Below, one piece after another: positions 1 to 6,581 of a DNA stretch of 6,581 nucleotides; the first letter of the stretch is position 1; every line of letters starts with the position of its first letter. The stretch covers positions 1-6,581 of the forward strand of contig JAUWTE010000183.1 of assembly GCA_030609765.1 (NCBI GenBank), written 5' to 3'. The notes under the pieces were generated by a model. That model saw only the letters and a list, made by a program, of their open reading frames with translations, was not told the origin of the DNA and ran no database searches. Position numbers and translations under genes: made by a program. This DNA comes from Acidobacteriota bacterium (GTDB lineage: Bacteria > Acidobacteriota > UBA890).

Positions 1-54
1 CGCAACCTCCGGGATGAACAGAGGCATGAAAACATCATCGCTGGACAAGCTCCA

Positions 55-1134
55 GTGATCGGGAACGCATCGCCGAACATGTCAACAAATTCCATGCTCG
101 CCCATTTCATTCCACCGCAGTGGCTGCGCCACGGTCACCTCCAGACCATTGTGCCGAACAAGATGCGGCGGCACGCCGCGGGTCGGGACCTGGCGAATCG
201 AGCGATCGTCGAAACCATCCCCACCGCGGACGACGACCGGATCAGCATCCACTGGTCGACGAGTGGCGGCAACCCAACTGCGGTGTTGGTGGTTCTGCAT
301 GGCCTCACCGGCTGTGCCGCGGCCGACAATGTCATGGCAGTAGCGGCCAAGGGCCGCCTGGCGGGCTTCGACATCGTGCGTGTGGATTTGCGCAACTCGC
401 AGGGAGACCACCCCAGCATCGGCATCGGTCACGCCGGCCGCAGCGAAGATCTCCATAGCATCATCGACCACATTGGCAGGAAGCACCCGAGTGTGCCGAT
501 CGTCGTCATCGCCTTCTCACTCGGTGGCAACATCGCGCTGAAGGCCCTCGGCGAATACGGCGCCGAGCCGCCATCCGCTCTGCGGGCGGCAGCAGTGATT
601 TCCGTGCCCATCGACCTCGACGACGCCTGCCGTGCGATCGATAGGACTGGAAACTGGATATATCGAAACTACTTCCTGCGCCGCCTCTCACGCCGCTATC
701 AGAGCCGACGGGAGAGCCACCCGGAGCTCTTCCCGGATCTCGACCTAGCGCGGATCAGCACGATTCGGGCATGGGACAATGTCGTGGTCGCGCCGCTGTC
801 GGGATTTGCGGATGCCGAGGATTACTACTCACGCAGCAGCGCCCTTCGAGTGATCCATCGTGTGTACGTTCCCAGCTTGATCATCCACGCCCAGGACGAC
901 CCCTTCATTCCCTTCGACCCGTTCAGCCGCACTGAGCTTCAGGAGAATGATCTGCTGCAACTCCTAGCACCCGAGCAAGGCGGGCACGTGGGCTTCTTCA
1001 CCGAGCGCAATGGAAGCAGTGACCCGGACCGCTACTGGGCGGAGAACCGTGCCTTGGCATTCTGTGCCGAGCGAGTCGGCCTGGCGTGGCCCCCGGCAGG
1101 GCGGCTCGACGACCTCCTGGACGAGCAGCCATGA
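55..1134 (+). CDS. YheT-like alpha/beta-fold hydrolase
   Basis: Predicted cytoplasmic serine hydrolase of 359 aa, in the YheT group (COG0429) of the alpha/beta-hydrolase superfamily, a usual length for the group (E. coli YheT is about 340 aa). Visible hallmarks: an N-terminal FIPPQWLRHGHLQTI segment (residues 18-32), the oxyanion-side HGLTG (82-86), HAGRSEDL (126-133), the nucleophile elbow AFSLGGN with Ser155, the acid in AQDDPF (Asp281/282), and the catalytic histidine in GGHVGF (His311). There is no signal peptide or membrane segment. Family members are proposed esterases or lipases, but the natural substrate is not established and cannot be read here. The start is uncertain. GTG at 55 gives about 17 residues before FIPP, as in E. 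coli YheT, with only a weak GGA at 43-45. ATG at 79 or 94 is possible, and the frame is open to base 1. The segment after strand 4 reads DLRNSQGD rather than the more usual RG-containing loop. The stop overlaps the next start by four bases. Confidence 0.9.
   Translation: MIGNASPNMSTNSMLAHFIPPQWLRHGHLQTIVPNKMRRHAAGRDLANRAIVETIPTADDDRISIHWSTSGGNPTAVLVVLHGLTGCAAADNVMAVAAKGRLAGFDIVRVDLRNSQGDHPSIGIGHAGRSEDLHSIIDHIGRKHPSVPIVVIAFSLGGNIALKALGEYGAEPPSALRAAAVISVPIDLDDACRAIDRTGNWIYRNYFLRRLSRRYQSRRESHPELFPDLDLARISTIRAWDNVVVAPLSGFADAEDYYSRSSALRVIHRVYVPSLIIHAQDDPFIPFDPFSRTELQENDLLQLLAPEQGGHVGFFTERNGSSDPDRYWAENRALAFCAERVGLAWPPAGRLDDLLDEQP
1119..1134 (+). promoter_or_regulatory. ATGA start/stop overlap with ribosome-binding site for the AddB-like gene
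   Basis: The ATG at 1131-1133 overlaps the hydrolase stop TGA at 1132-1134. GGACGAG at 1119-1125 is one mismatch from GGAGGAG and lies five bases before this ATG, which supports it over an upstream GTG at 1086 in the same frame. Reinitiation or coupled translation is inferred. Confidence 0.5.
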
Positions 1135-4100
1135 GCGCACCACGGATGAACGCTCTCGAGCTCGATCCCTCCCGCCACTCGCGGCTTCTGTGTGCGTTGG
1201 CGCACGAGTCGCGAGAGCACCCGCTGGACACGAAGCTGCTCATTTGTCGCCGGCGCGGAGTCGGGCGAGAGATCCTGCACGCCCTGACTCTGGCCACGGG
1301 AGGCTGGGTGGGTTTCACCTACAACACTCCCCTGCAGCTCGCCTCGAGGCTCGTGGCAGACGGGCTCGCCGCGGCTGGCTTCACGAGACTCGATGACCTC
1401 GGGCAGATGGCCCTTCTGGACGAGGCCATCGACAGAGCCTTGGCCGGCGAGGAAATCGAGCGCTTTCAAGCCCTGGCCGAGGGCATCGGGTTTCGCGCGG
1501 CGGTGCGGAGCTCGATCAACGATCTGAGGCTTGCGGGAATTGGCACCGTGGCGCTGAGCAAGGCTCCACTGGAGGATGCGGAGAAGCGAGATGTGCTGAC
1601 CCGGATCTTGCACGACTACGAAAGCCTGCATGATCAGCGTCGGCTCGTGGATGATGCGCGGGTTCTGCGGTTGGCGGTGAGTGGGCTCGAGAGCGGCGAG
1701 AGCGGCCTGCCGGAGGGACGCATTTACATCCTGCCAGACCTCGAACAACGAGGCCTGGTCGGCCAGCTGCTGGGCATCCTGCAGGAGCGCGGAGCACTGG
1801 TTCTGCCCGTGGACCCCGTGTTCAGGAGCCCCGCGCTACCGGGTCTGGTGACCCCGGCGGAAGCCGTGCCCCGCGGGCGCCTTTCCTTCGTACTAGGGCC
1901 CGAAGAGATCACGCCGCAATGCAAAAACCCGACGATCGAGCTCTTCGCGGCGGCGAGTCCTGCCGATGAGCTTCGCGAGATTCTGCGCCGGTGCGTCGCT
2001 GAGGGCCTGCCCTGGGACGAGGTCGAAATCATCGCTACCGACCCGGTGCTCTACGGCTCGACCCTGGACTCACTGGCGACGCACCTGGAGGTGCAGGTTA
2101 CCCACGCCGCCGGGCTGCCCGTCTGGAGAACGCGGACGGGACGTGCCGTGGCGGGGTACCTGCGATGGATTCAGGAGGACTTCCCCTCCGAGATCCCTCG
2201 GGCTCTGCTGCAGGTCGGCATCCTCAGCCCCCCCAATGATGGCGAGGTTGTTGTTGGCGGGGCGCGCCTGGCGCGCCGCCTGCGCAGCTTGCGCATCGGC
2301 TGGGGAAGGCAACGATACCTGAAGCAAATTGATTGGGCCCTGCAGGCATTGAAGGACCCGCTCCCGGTAAGCGCTGATAGGTCGCCCGAGGAAGTCGAAG
2401 CCTATCGGGAACGCCGGCGACAGGAGCTCGAAGGCCTGCGGGTGCTGCTCGATCCGATCCTGGCGGCGACCCCAGAGGTGCCTGACCGGTTCGGCGCCGC
2501 ACGAACCAAGGTAAGTCCCGCGGCGCTAGCCAGCGGTTTGCTCACCTTCCTGGAATTCGTTCCGGCCCACAGGGAAATCGAGCGGGAAGCACAGAGCCGG
2601 CTCAAACACCGCCTTTCGCGGGTTCAAGAGAGCCTCAGGCGGGAAAGCAGCATCGGAGCCGCGATTGCCACTCTGCGCAATCACATCGAAGTGCGCGTGC
2701 CCTCCCCCGCCTCGGGTGACAAGAAACAGCCCTGGAGCTCGGCCGGGGGCCACCTCCACTTCTCTGACATTTCCCACGGCGGGCTCAGCGGACGGAGTCA
2801 CACTTTTGTCGTAGGTCACCACGCCGGCAGCGCCTATGACTCCGATCGACAAGATCCACTGTTGCTCGACGGTGACAGGAAAAGGGTCGATCCGATCAAC
2901 CTCGCCACTTCCGACCAGCTTCTGGCAGAGCGGCGCTACGCCCTTGCAGCCCTCTTGGCCAACCTTCGAGGTAGTGTGACGCTGAGTTACTCGGCATGGG
3001 AAAGCAGCGAGGGACGCAGCCACGCGCCGTCCCCGATGCTGTTGCAGGTCTTTCGGTTGATGTCCGCGGATCCATCCGCCGACTACAAGACGCTGCACAG
3101 AACGCTGCAACCTCTCGCCAACGCAATTCCCGACGGTGCAGCCCGAATCGATAGCTCCGACGTCTGGCTGGCCAACCTCAGCCACGAAGGAGTTCTCCTG
3201 CCGGCCTCTGATCGAGTGCGGGAGGCATTCCCCCACCTCGACAGGGGGCTGCGGGCAGAGAGGCAGCGCGACACTGATGTGCTGACCTCGTACCAGGGAG
3301 CCATCACGCCCCGGCCTGAGATTCTCGACCCGCGTGTCAATGATCAGATCGTGCTCTCGGCCAGCCGTCTCGAGATGCTCGGTCAGTGTCCGTTGCGCTA
3401 CTTCTTCCGGCATGTGCTGCGCGTCGAGCCACCCGAGGACATCGAGTTCACGCTCGATGAATGGCTCACGCCGTTGGAGAAGGGCTCGCTGTTGCACAAG
3501 GTGTACGAGAGAGTTCTGCGGGAGGCCGTGCAAAACCAGATTCACCCCAAGAATGAGAGGTTCCCGAGAATCGCCGAGGAGGTCCTCGAGGAAGAGCTCA
3601 CGCGCACACGTCATAGGGTGCCACCACCGAGCGACGTCGTATTCGAGGCGGAAAGCGAGGCCCTGCGAATGGACATGTGCGTTTTCCTGCGCATGATCCG
3701 ACCCGAGAAACCGCGCTGGGCCCATCTCGAAATCAAGTTCGGCCTGTCCGAGGGCAAGTACTCGGCAGTCGAGCTCGACGTGCCCGGAGGGACGATACGG
3801 ATACGCGGTGCCATCGACCGCATCGACGAGATCGCGCCCGGCAAGCTCAGGGTCATTGACTACAAGACCGGAGGCGCCTGGAGATTCTCGCGTGCAGGCG
3901 GCGTCTACAACGGCGGCCGTCGACTGCAGCACGCGCTGTACAGCGCTGTTGCCGAGCGTATTCTCGAGCACACCGCGGAAACCATGGAGTACCAGTTCCC
4001 GACGCAAGCCGGGCAGGGGGAGGCCATTTCGTTTGCTCGCACCGATCTCAGCAATTGGCCCGAGGTCGTGGGAGCCCTGATCGAGCTGGTCGAGCTCGGC

Positions 4101-4280
4101 AACTTCGTACCGACACAGGAATCAAAGGACTGCGGCTACTGCGACTATCAGACAGTGTGCCGCGCAAAGCGGGATGGCTATGGCAACACCTCGTCGCCTC
4201 CAGCGGCATGGGGAAAGAAGCACTTCCCCACTCTGGAGGCCTACGAGCCATTCCGGCGTGCCAGAGGCGCGGACAAATGA
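1131..4280 (+). CDS. addB: AddB-like PD-(D/E)XK nuclease subunit of an AddAB-type helicase-nuclease
   Basis: Protein of 1049 aa, expected to pair with the following AddA-like helicase to resect double-strand DNA ends. The nuclease domain spans roughly residues 740-1015: LSASRLEMLGQCPLRYFFR (742-760), GSLLH with His789, GAIDRID with Asp896, IDYKTG with Asp910 and Lys912, and LQHALY with Gln933 and Tyr937. Cys753 together with CGYCDYQTVC (Cys1001, Cys1004, Cys1010) forms the four-cysteine 4Fe-4S clasp. The CxxCx5C spacing is that of Bacillus AddB. Residues 1-740 match the layout of the inactivated superfamily I helicase half. The early KLLICRRRGVGRE segment (residues 35-47) sits where a P-loop belongs but lacks the GK[ST] needed for ATP binding, and no DEXX box is evident. 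A basic stretch at 379-396 could touch DNA. The protein is somewhat shorter than Bacillus AddB (1166 aa). The start is ATG 1131, chosen for its four-base overlap and ribosome-binding site. The gene overlaps the helicase gene by four bases. A RecB-family nuclease outside strict AddB orthology is the alternative. Confidence 0.85.
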   Translation: MSAPRMNALELDPSRHSRLLCALAHESREHPLDTKLLICRRRGVGREILHALTLATGGWVGFTYNTPLQLASRLVADGLAAAGFTRLDDLGQMALLDEAIDRALAGEEIERFQALAEGIGFRAAVRSSINDLRLAGIGTVALSKAPLEDAEKRDVLTRILHDYESLHDQRRLVDDARVLRLAVSGLESGESGLPEGRIYILPDLEQRGLVGQLLGILQERGALVLPVDPVFRSPALPGLVTPAEAVPRGRLSFVLGPEEITPQCKNPTIELFAAASPADELREILRRCVAEGLPWDEVEIIATDPVLYGSTLDSLATHLEVQVTHAAGLPVWRTRTGRAVAGYLRWIQEDFPSEIPRALLQVGILSPPNDGEVVVGGARLARRLRSLRIGWGRQRYLKQIDWALQALKDPLPVSADRSPEEVEAYRERRRQELEGLRVLLDPILAATPEVPDRFGAARTKVSPAALASGLLTFLEFVPAHREIEREAQSRLKHRLSRVQESLRRESSIGAAIATLRNHIEVRVPSPASGDKKQPWSSAGGHLHFSDISHGGLSGRSHTFVVGHHAGSAYDSDRQDPLLLDGDRKRVDPINLATSDQLLAERRYALAALLANLRGSVTLSYSAWESSEGRSHAPSPMLLQVFRLMSADPSADYKTLHRTLQPLANAIPDGAARIDSSDVWLANLSHEGVLLPASDRVREAFPHLDRGLRAERQRDTDVLTSYQGAITPRPEILDPRVNDQIVLSASRLEMLGQCPLRYFFRHVLRVEPPEDIEFTLDEWLTPLEKGSLLHKVYERVLREAVQNQIHPKNERFPRIAEEVLEEELTRTRHRVPPPSDVVFEAESEALRMDMCVFLRMIRPEKPRWAHLEIKFGLSEGKYSAVELDVPGGTIRIRGAIDRIDEIAPGKLRVIDYKTGGAWRFSRAGGVYNGGRRLQHALYSAVAERILEHTAETMEYQFPTQAGQGEAISFARTDLSNWPEVVGALIELVELGNFVPTQESKDCGYCDYQTVCRAKRDGYGNTSSPPAAWGKKHFPTLEAYEPFRRARGADK
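4263..4280 (+). promoter_or_regulatory. ATGA start/stop overlap with ribosome-binding site for the AddA-like gene
   Basis: The ATG at 4277-4279 overlaps the AddB-like stop TGA at 4278-4280. AGAGG at 4263-4267 lies nine bases before the ATG and is a plausible Shine-Dalgarno. The arrangement fixes the helicase start and suggests coupled synthesis of the two subunits in near-equal amounts (inference). Confidence 0.5.
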
Positions 4281-6581
4281 TCGGATCCCAGCCACCTGAC
4301 CAGGCCGTCCGCGATCGGATTTCGATCGACCTGGATAAGAGCTTTCTCGTTGAGGCTGGTGCCGGTTCGGGCAAGACCCGGCAGCTACTGAGGCGCATGG
4401 TCGCTCTGGTGAAGAGTGGACACGCCAAGATCGACCAGATCGCTGCCGTGACCTTTACGCGCAAGGCGGCGGCGGAACTGCGCGAGCGCTTCCAGATCGC
4501 CCTCGAGAGAAGCCTTGAGAAGGCGCAGGAGAGCGGCGATACCGAGGTGATCGGGCGTTTGAGCGCCGCGCTCACCAATCTCGAGCGCGGCTTCATCGGC
4601 ACGATCCACAGCTTCTGCGCCCGGCTGCTTCGCGAGCGACCGCTCGAGGCCGGACTCGACCCGTCGTTCCGGGAGATCTTCGGCCCCGAGGAAATCAGGT
4701 CGCGGCGTGAGGCATGGGTCCGGCACCTGGAACGCTTGATGTCGGCACGCGATGCTTCTCTCACTCGCCTCTCGGATGTGAGCTTGAAGGCTCTCCAGTT
4801 GCGGGACTGCTACGAATTCCTCAGCGATCAACCCGACGTCACCTTCCCCGCTCCCGAGGTCCCCGTGCCGCGTTGCGAGCATGTCAGGTGGGCTCTCGAG
4901 AGATTGCTCGAGAAGGCTGACACCTTGATGCCTCGCGATGAGCCCGAGAAGGGTTGGGACGGCCTGCAGCGCAAGATCCGTCAACTCCACTTTCTGAGGC
5001 GCTTGGGATGGGAAGAGGAAGCACGCCTGTTCGAGGCGCTCGACATCATCGTCGATCGCAAGCTCGACATCACGTTGATCCGCTGGAGTGACAGCACCGA
5101 AGGCAAGGAGCGCGCACGCGAGTTGAAGACGCAGTTCGAGGAGTTCGCTGCCTCGGGGGGCGAGGCGCATGCGGCACTCATGCAGTGGCGCGCCCATCGC
5201 TACCCGATTGCCATCGATTTCGCCAGCACGGGTGCTGCTGTCTATGCCGCCGAGCGCCGGCGAACGGGCCAGCTCACCTTCGGCGACCTCTTGATGGAAG
5301 CGGCGCGCTTGCTGCGGGAGAGCCGGACGGCGCGACGTGACCTACAGGATCGCTACCGCTACGTACTGGTGGACGAGTTTCAGGACACCGATCCGATTCA
5401 GGCCGAGGTCGTGTTCCTTCTCACCTCGAGCGACCCGACCATCGATGACTGGCGTCAGGCAGTGCCGAAGCCGGGCTCCCTGTTCGTTGTCGGTGACCCT
5501 AAGCAGAGCATCTATCGCTTTCGGCGAGCCGATATCGCCGTCTACAACCAGGTGAAATCGAGGTTCGAGGAGTTTGGAGAGGTTCTCGAATTGACCTCGA
5601 ACTTCCGCTCCAGGGCACCGATCGAGACCTTCGTCAACGAGGTGTTCAGCCAGGTGTTTCCCGCCGAGGCCACGCCACAGCAAGCCGCGTTCGCACCCCT
5701 GAACGTTCAGGAAGAGGACCATGCCCGGCAGGGCGTCTACTGGTACCGAATCACGGATGTCAAAAACAACATGGCAGACATAGCCCGCGCCGACGCCGAG
5801 GCGATCGCCACCTGGATCTCCGCGCGTTTGGACAGCGACGATTGCGAGGCCGGTGATTTTCTGGTGCTCACGTATCGAAAGCAGATGCTGCACGAGTACG
5901 CGGCGGCACTGGAACGCAGGAATATCCCGGTTCAGGTGACCGGCTCCGGGATCGGCATCGCCCGCGAGCTCGAGGAGTTGATCCTGCTCTTAAAGGCGTT
6001 CGAAGACCCCGACAACGATGTGCTGACTCTGGCGGTTCTGGTGGGGCTGTTCTTCGGCCTCGACTACGAGGAGCTCGCGGATTATCGGCTCGCGGGTGGC
6101 AGTCTCGGCTTCATGCAACCGATCGACGAGCCTGAATCAGCCGTCGAAAGTGCTCTGGCCCGACTGTATACCTGGTGGAAACAGACTCGCGATCTCCCCG
6201 CCGACGCCGCCGTCGCCGAAATCGTCGAGGAGCTCGGGCTGCTTCCGTATACCGCAACCGGGGAGCTCGGGGCTAGCAACGCCGGAGCCCTCGCCTATGC
6301 GATCGACTCCATCCGAGCCGCCACCCTGTCGGGAGATAGCTCACTGGACGCGGCGCTGCAGGTCCTGGAAGAGGCCCTCGACAACGACGATGCGGAGGCA
6401 CCGCTGCAACCCGGCAGAGAGGATGTGGTGCGCGTCATGAATCTGCATAAAGCGAAGGGCCTCGAGGGCGAGGTCGTGATTCTCGCGCATCCGACGGGAC
6501 TACCGAATCGAGAGCCGGAGCATTTCATCGAGCGACCTTCGGAGGGACAGAGCATCGGACACATGCTCGTCAAGACCGGAG
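4277..6581 (+). CDS. addA: AddA-like UvrD/RecB-family helicase, 3' end outside window
   Basis: The first 768 residues of a superfamily I (UvrD/RecB/AddA) ATP-dependent 3'-5' DNA helicase, expected to be the motor of the AddAB-type complex. The motifs are in the right order: Q motif DQAVR (Gln9), Walker A GAGSGKT (28-34, Lys33), Ia AVTFTRKAAAELRER (57-71), Ib GFIGTIHSFCARLLRE (105-120), LTFGDLL (333-339), motif II VLVDEFQD (Asp366, Glu367), motif III GDPKQSIYRFRRADI (406-420), motif IV LTSNFRS (439-445, Arg444), GDFLVLTYRK (526-535), and motif V MNLHKAKGLEGEVVIL (721-736). RERPLEAGLDPSF after motif Ib and SIYRFRRADI resemble AddA/RecB more than UvrD or Rep. All ATPase residues seen so far are intact. 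Motif VI and any C-terminal PD-(D/E)XK nuclease lie past the window; Bacillus AddA is about 1230 aa, so roughly a third may be missing. The frame is open to the last base, so this is a window cut and not a pseudogene. RecB or another UvrD-domain protein is the alternative, but the adjacent AddB-like gene favours AddA. Confidence 0.88.
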   Translation, partial: MIGSQPPDQAVRDRISIDLDKSFLVEAGAGSGKTRQLLRRMVALVKSGHAKIDQIAAVTFTRKAAAELRERFQIALERSLEKAQESGDTEVIGRLSAALTNLERGFIGTIHSFCARLLRERPLEAGLDPSFREIFGPEEIRSRREAWVRHLERLMSARDASLTRLSDVSLKALQLRDCYEFLSDQPDVTFPAPEVPVPRCEHVRWALERLLEKADTLMPRDEPEKGWDGLQRKIRQLHFLRRLGWEEEARLFEALDIIVDRKLDITLIRWSDSTEGKERARELKTQFEEFAASGGEAHAALMQWRAHRYPIAIDFASTGAAVYAAERRRTGQLTFGDLLMEAARLLRESRTARRDLQDRYRYVLVDEFQDTDPIQAEVVFLLTSSDPTIDDWRQAVPKPGSLFVVGDPKQSIYRFRRADIAVYNQVKSRFEEFGEVLELTSNFRSRAPIETFVNEVFSQVFPAEATPQQAAFAPLNVQEEDHARQGVYWYRITDVKNNMADIARADAEAIATWISARLDSDDCEAGDFLVLTYRKQMLHEYAAALERRNIPVQVTGSGIGIARELEELILLLKAFEDPDNDVLTLAVLVGLFFGLDYEELADYRLAGGSLGFMQPIDEPESAVESALARLYTWWKQTRDLPADAAVAEIVEELGLLPYTATGELGASNAGALAYAIDSIRAATLSGDSSLDAALQVLEEALDNDDAEAPLQPGREDVVRVMNLHKAKGLEGEVVILAHPTGLPNREPEHFIERPSEGQSIGHMLVKTG

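Noticed and set aside
1086..1130. GTG at 1086 as an earlier start for the AddB-like protein, adding 15 residues
   Set aside because: The added residues are Arg/Pro/Gly/Ala-rich and would overlap the hydrolase by 49 bases. ATG 1131 has a better ribosome-binding site and a four-base overlap like the next junction.
1032..1748. A 238-codon minus-strand open frame spanning the hydrolase/AddB junction
   Set aside because: It crosses two real genes on the other strand, has no recognisable domain, and is typical of GC-rich shadow frames.
2228..2234. A run of seven C bases, and six G at 5155-5160, as possible frameshift or phase-variation sites
   Set aside because: Both reading frames continue intact with family-consistent protein on each side, and the runs are short for phase variation.
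2526..4007. A 493-codon open frame on the minus strand inside the AddB-like gene
   Set aside because: It lies wholly opposite a gene with recognisable nuclease motifs, its translation shows no domain, and long antisense frames are expected in GC-rich coding DNA with G/C third positions.
4385..5197. A 270-codon minus-strand open frame inside the AddA-like gene
   Set aside because: It is opposite the conserved helicase region. Its product is Leu/Glu/Ala-rich and looks like a reverse-frame shadow, with no motif or ribosome-binding site.
1155..6466. Fourteen copies of CTCGAG, several-fold more than base composition alone would give, considered as a possible recognition or hotspot signal
   Set aside because: Twelve of the fourteen are in frame as CTC GAG (Leu-Glu), so codon and dipeptide preference explains them.
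4061..6478. Three same-strand copies of the 10-mer CGAGGTCGTG (4061, 5404, 6469), considered as a Chi-like hotspot
   Set aside because: All three encode Glu-Val-Val in frame with preferred codons. Three copies in one window cannot show a Chi role; a genome-wide strand-skew count would be needed.

Overview
The window carries three consecutive same-strand genes with no intergenic gaps. An alpha/beta hydrolase of the YheT type (55-1134) is followed by an AddB-like inactivated helicase/nuclease (1131-4280) and then by an AddA-like UvrD/RecB-family helicase (4277 to beyond the right edge). The DNA is GC-rich by eye, with third positions mostly G or C, and is coding almost throughout. This fits a Gram-negative bacterium of high GC content. 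An AddAB-type enzyme and the GC-rich codon use would suit a deltaproteobacterial/myxococcal or similar environmental lineage, but the taxon is a weak inference because no rRNA or lineage marker is present.

Region by region: bases 1-54 are upstream of the first gene. They are open in the frame of the first gene, and in a second frame they could hold the last codons of an unseen upstream gene ending at 56-58. The hydrolase has a complete Ser-Asp-His triad and the family hallmarks at both ends. The AddB-like protein (1049 aa) ends in a PD-(D/E)XK nuclease domain with the four-cysteine iron-sulfur clasp known from AddB. The place where an ATP-binding P-loop would be expected is degenerate. The AddA-like protein shows Q motif, Walker A, Ia, Ib, II (DEFQD), III, IV and V. 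The window ends before motif VI and before any C-terminal nuclease.

The two larger genes are expected to form one heterodimeric helicase-nuclease. It would process double-strand DNA ends for RecA-dependent recombination and degrade foreign linear DNA, doing the job of RecBCD. The AddA-like chain would be the motor, and the AddB-like chain would give the nuclease and probably the scaffold or recombination-hotspot recognition. Both internal gene junctions are ATGA overlaps (1131-1134, 4277-4280), so the three genes are probably one translationally coupled operon. The hydrolase has no obvious biochemical link to DNA repair. Its position at the head of the operon is the main contextual oddity. 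I see no mobile element, CRISPR array, RNA gene, clear promoter or terminator, and no strong evidence for a wholly new system.
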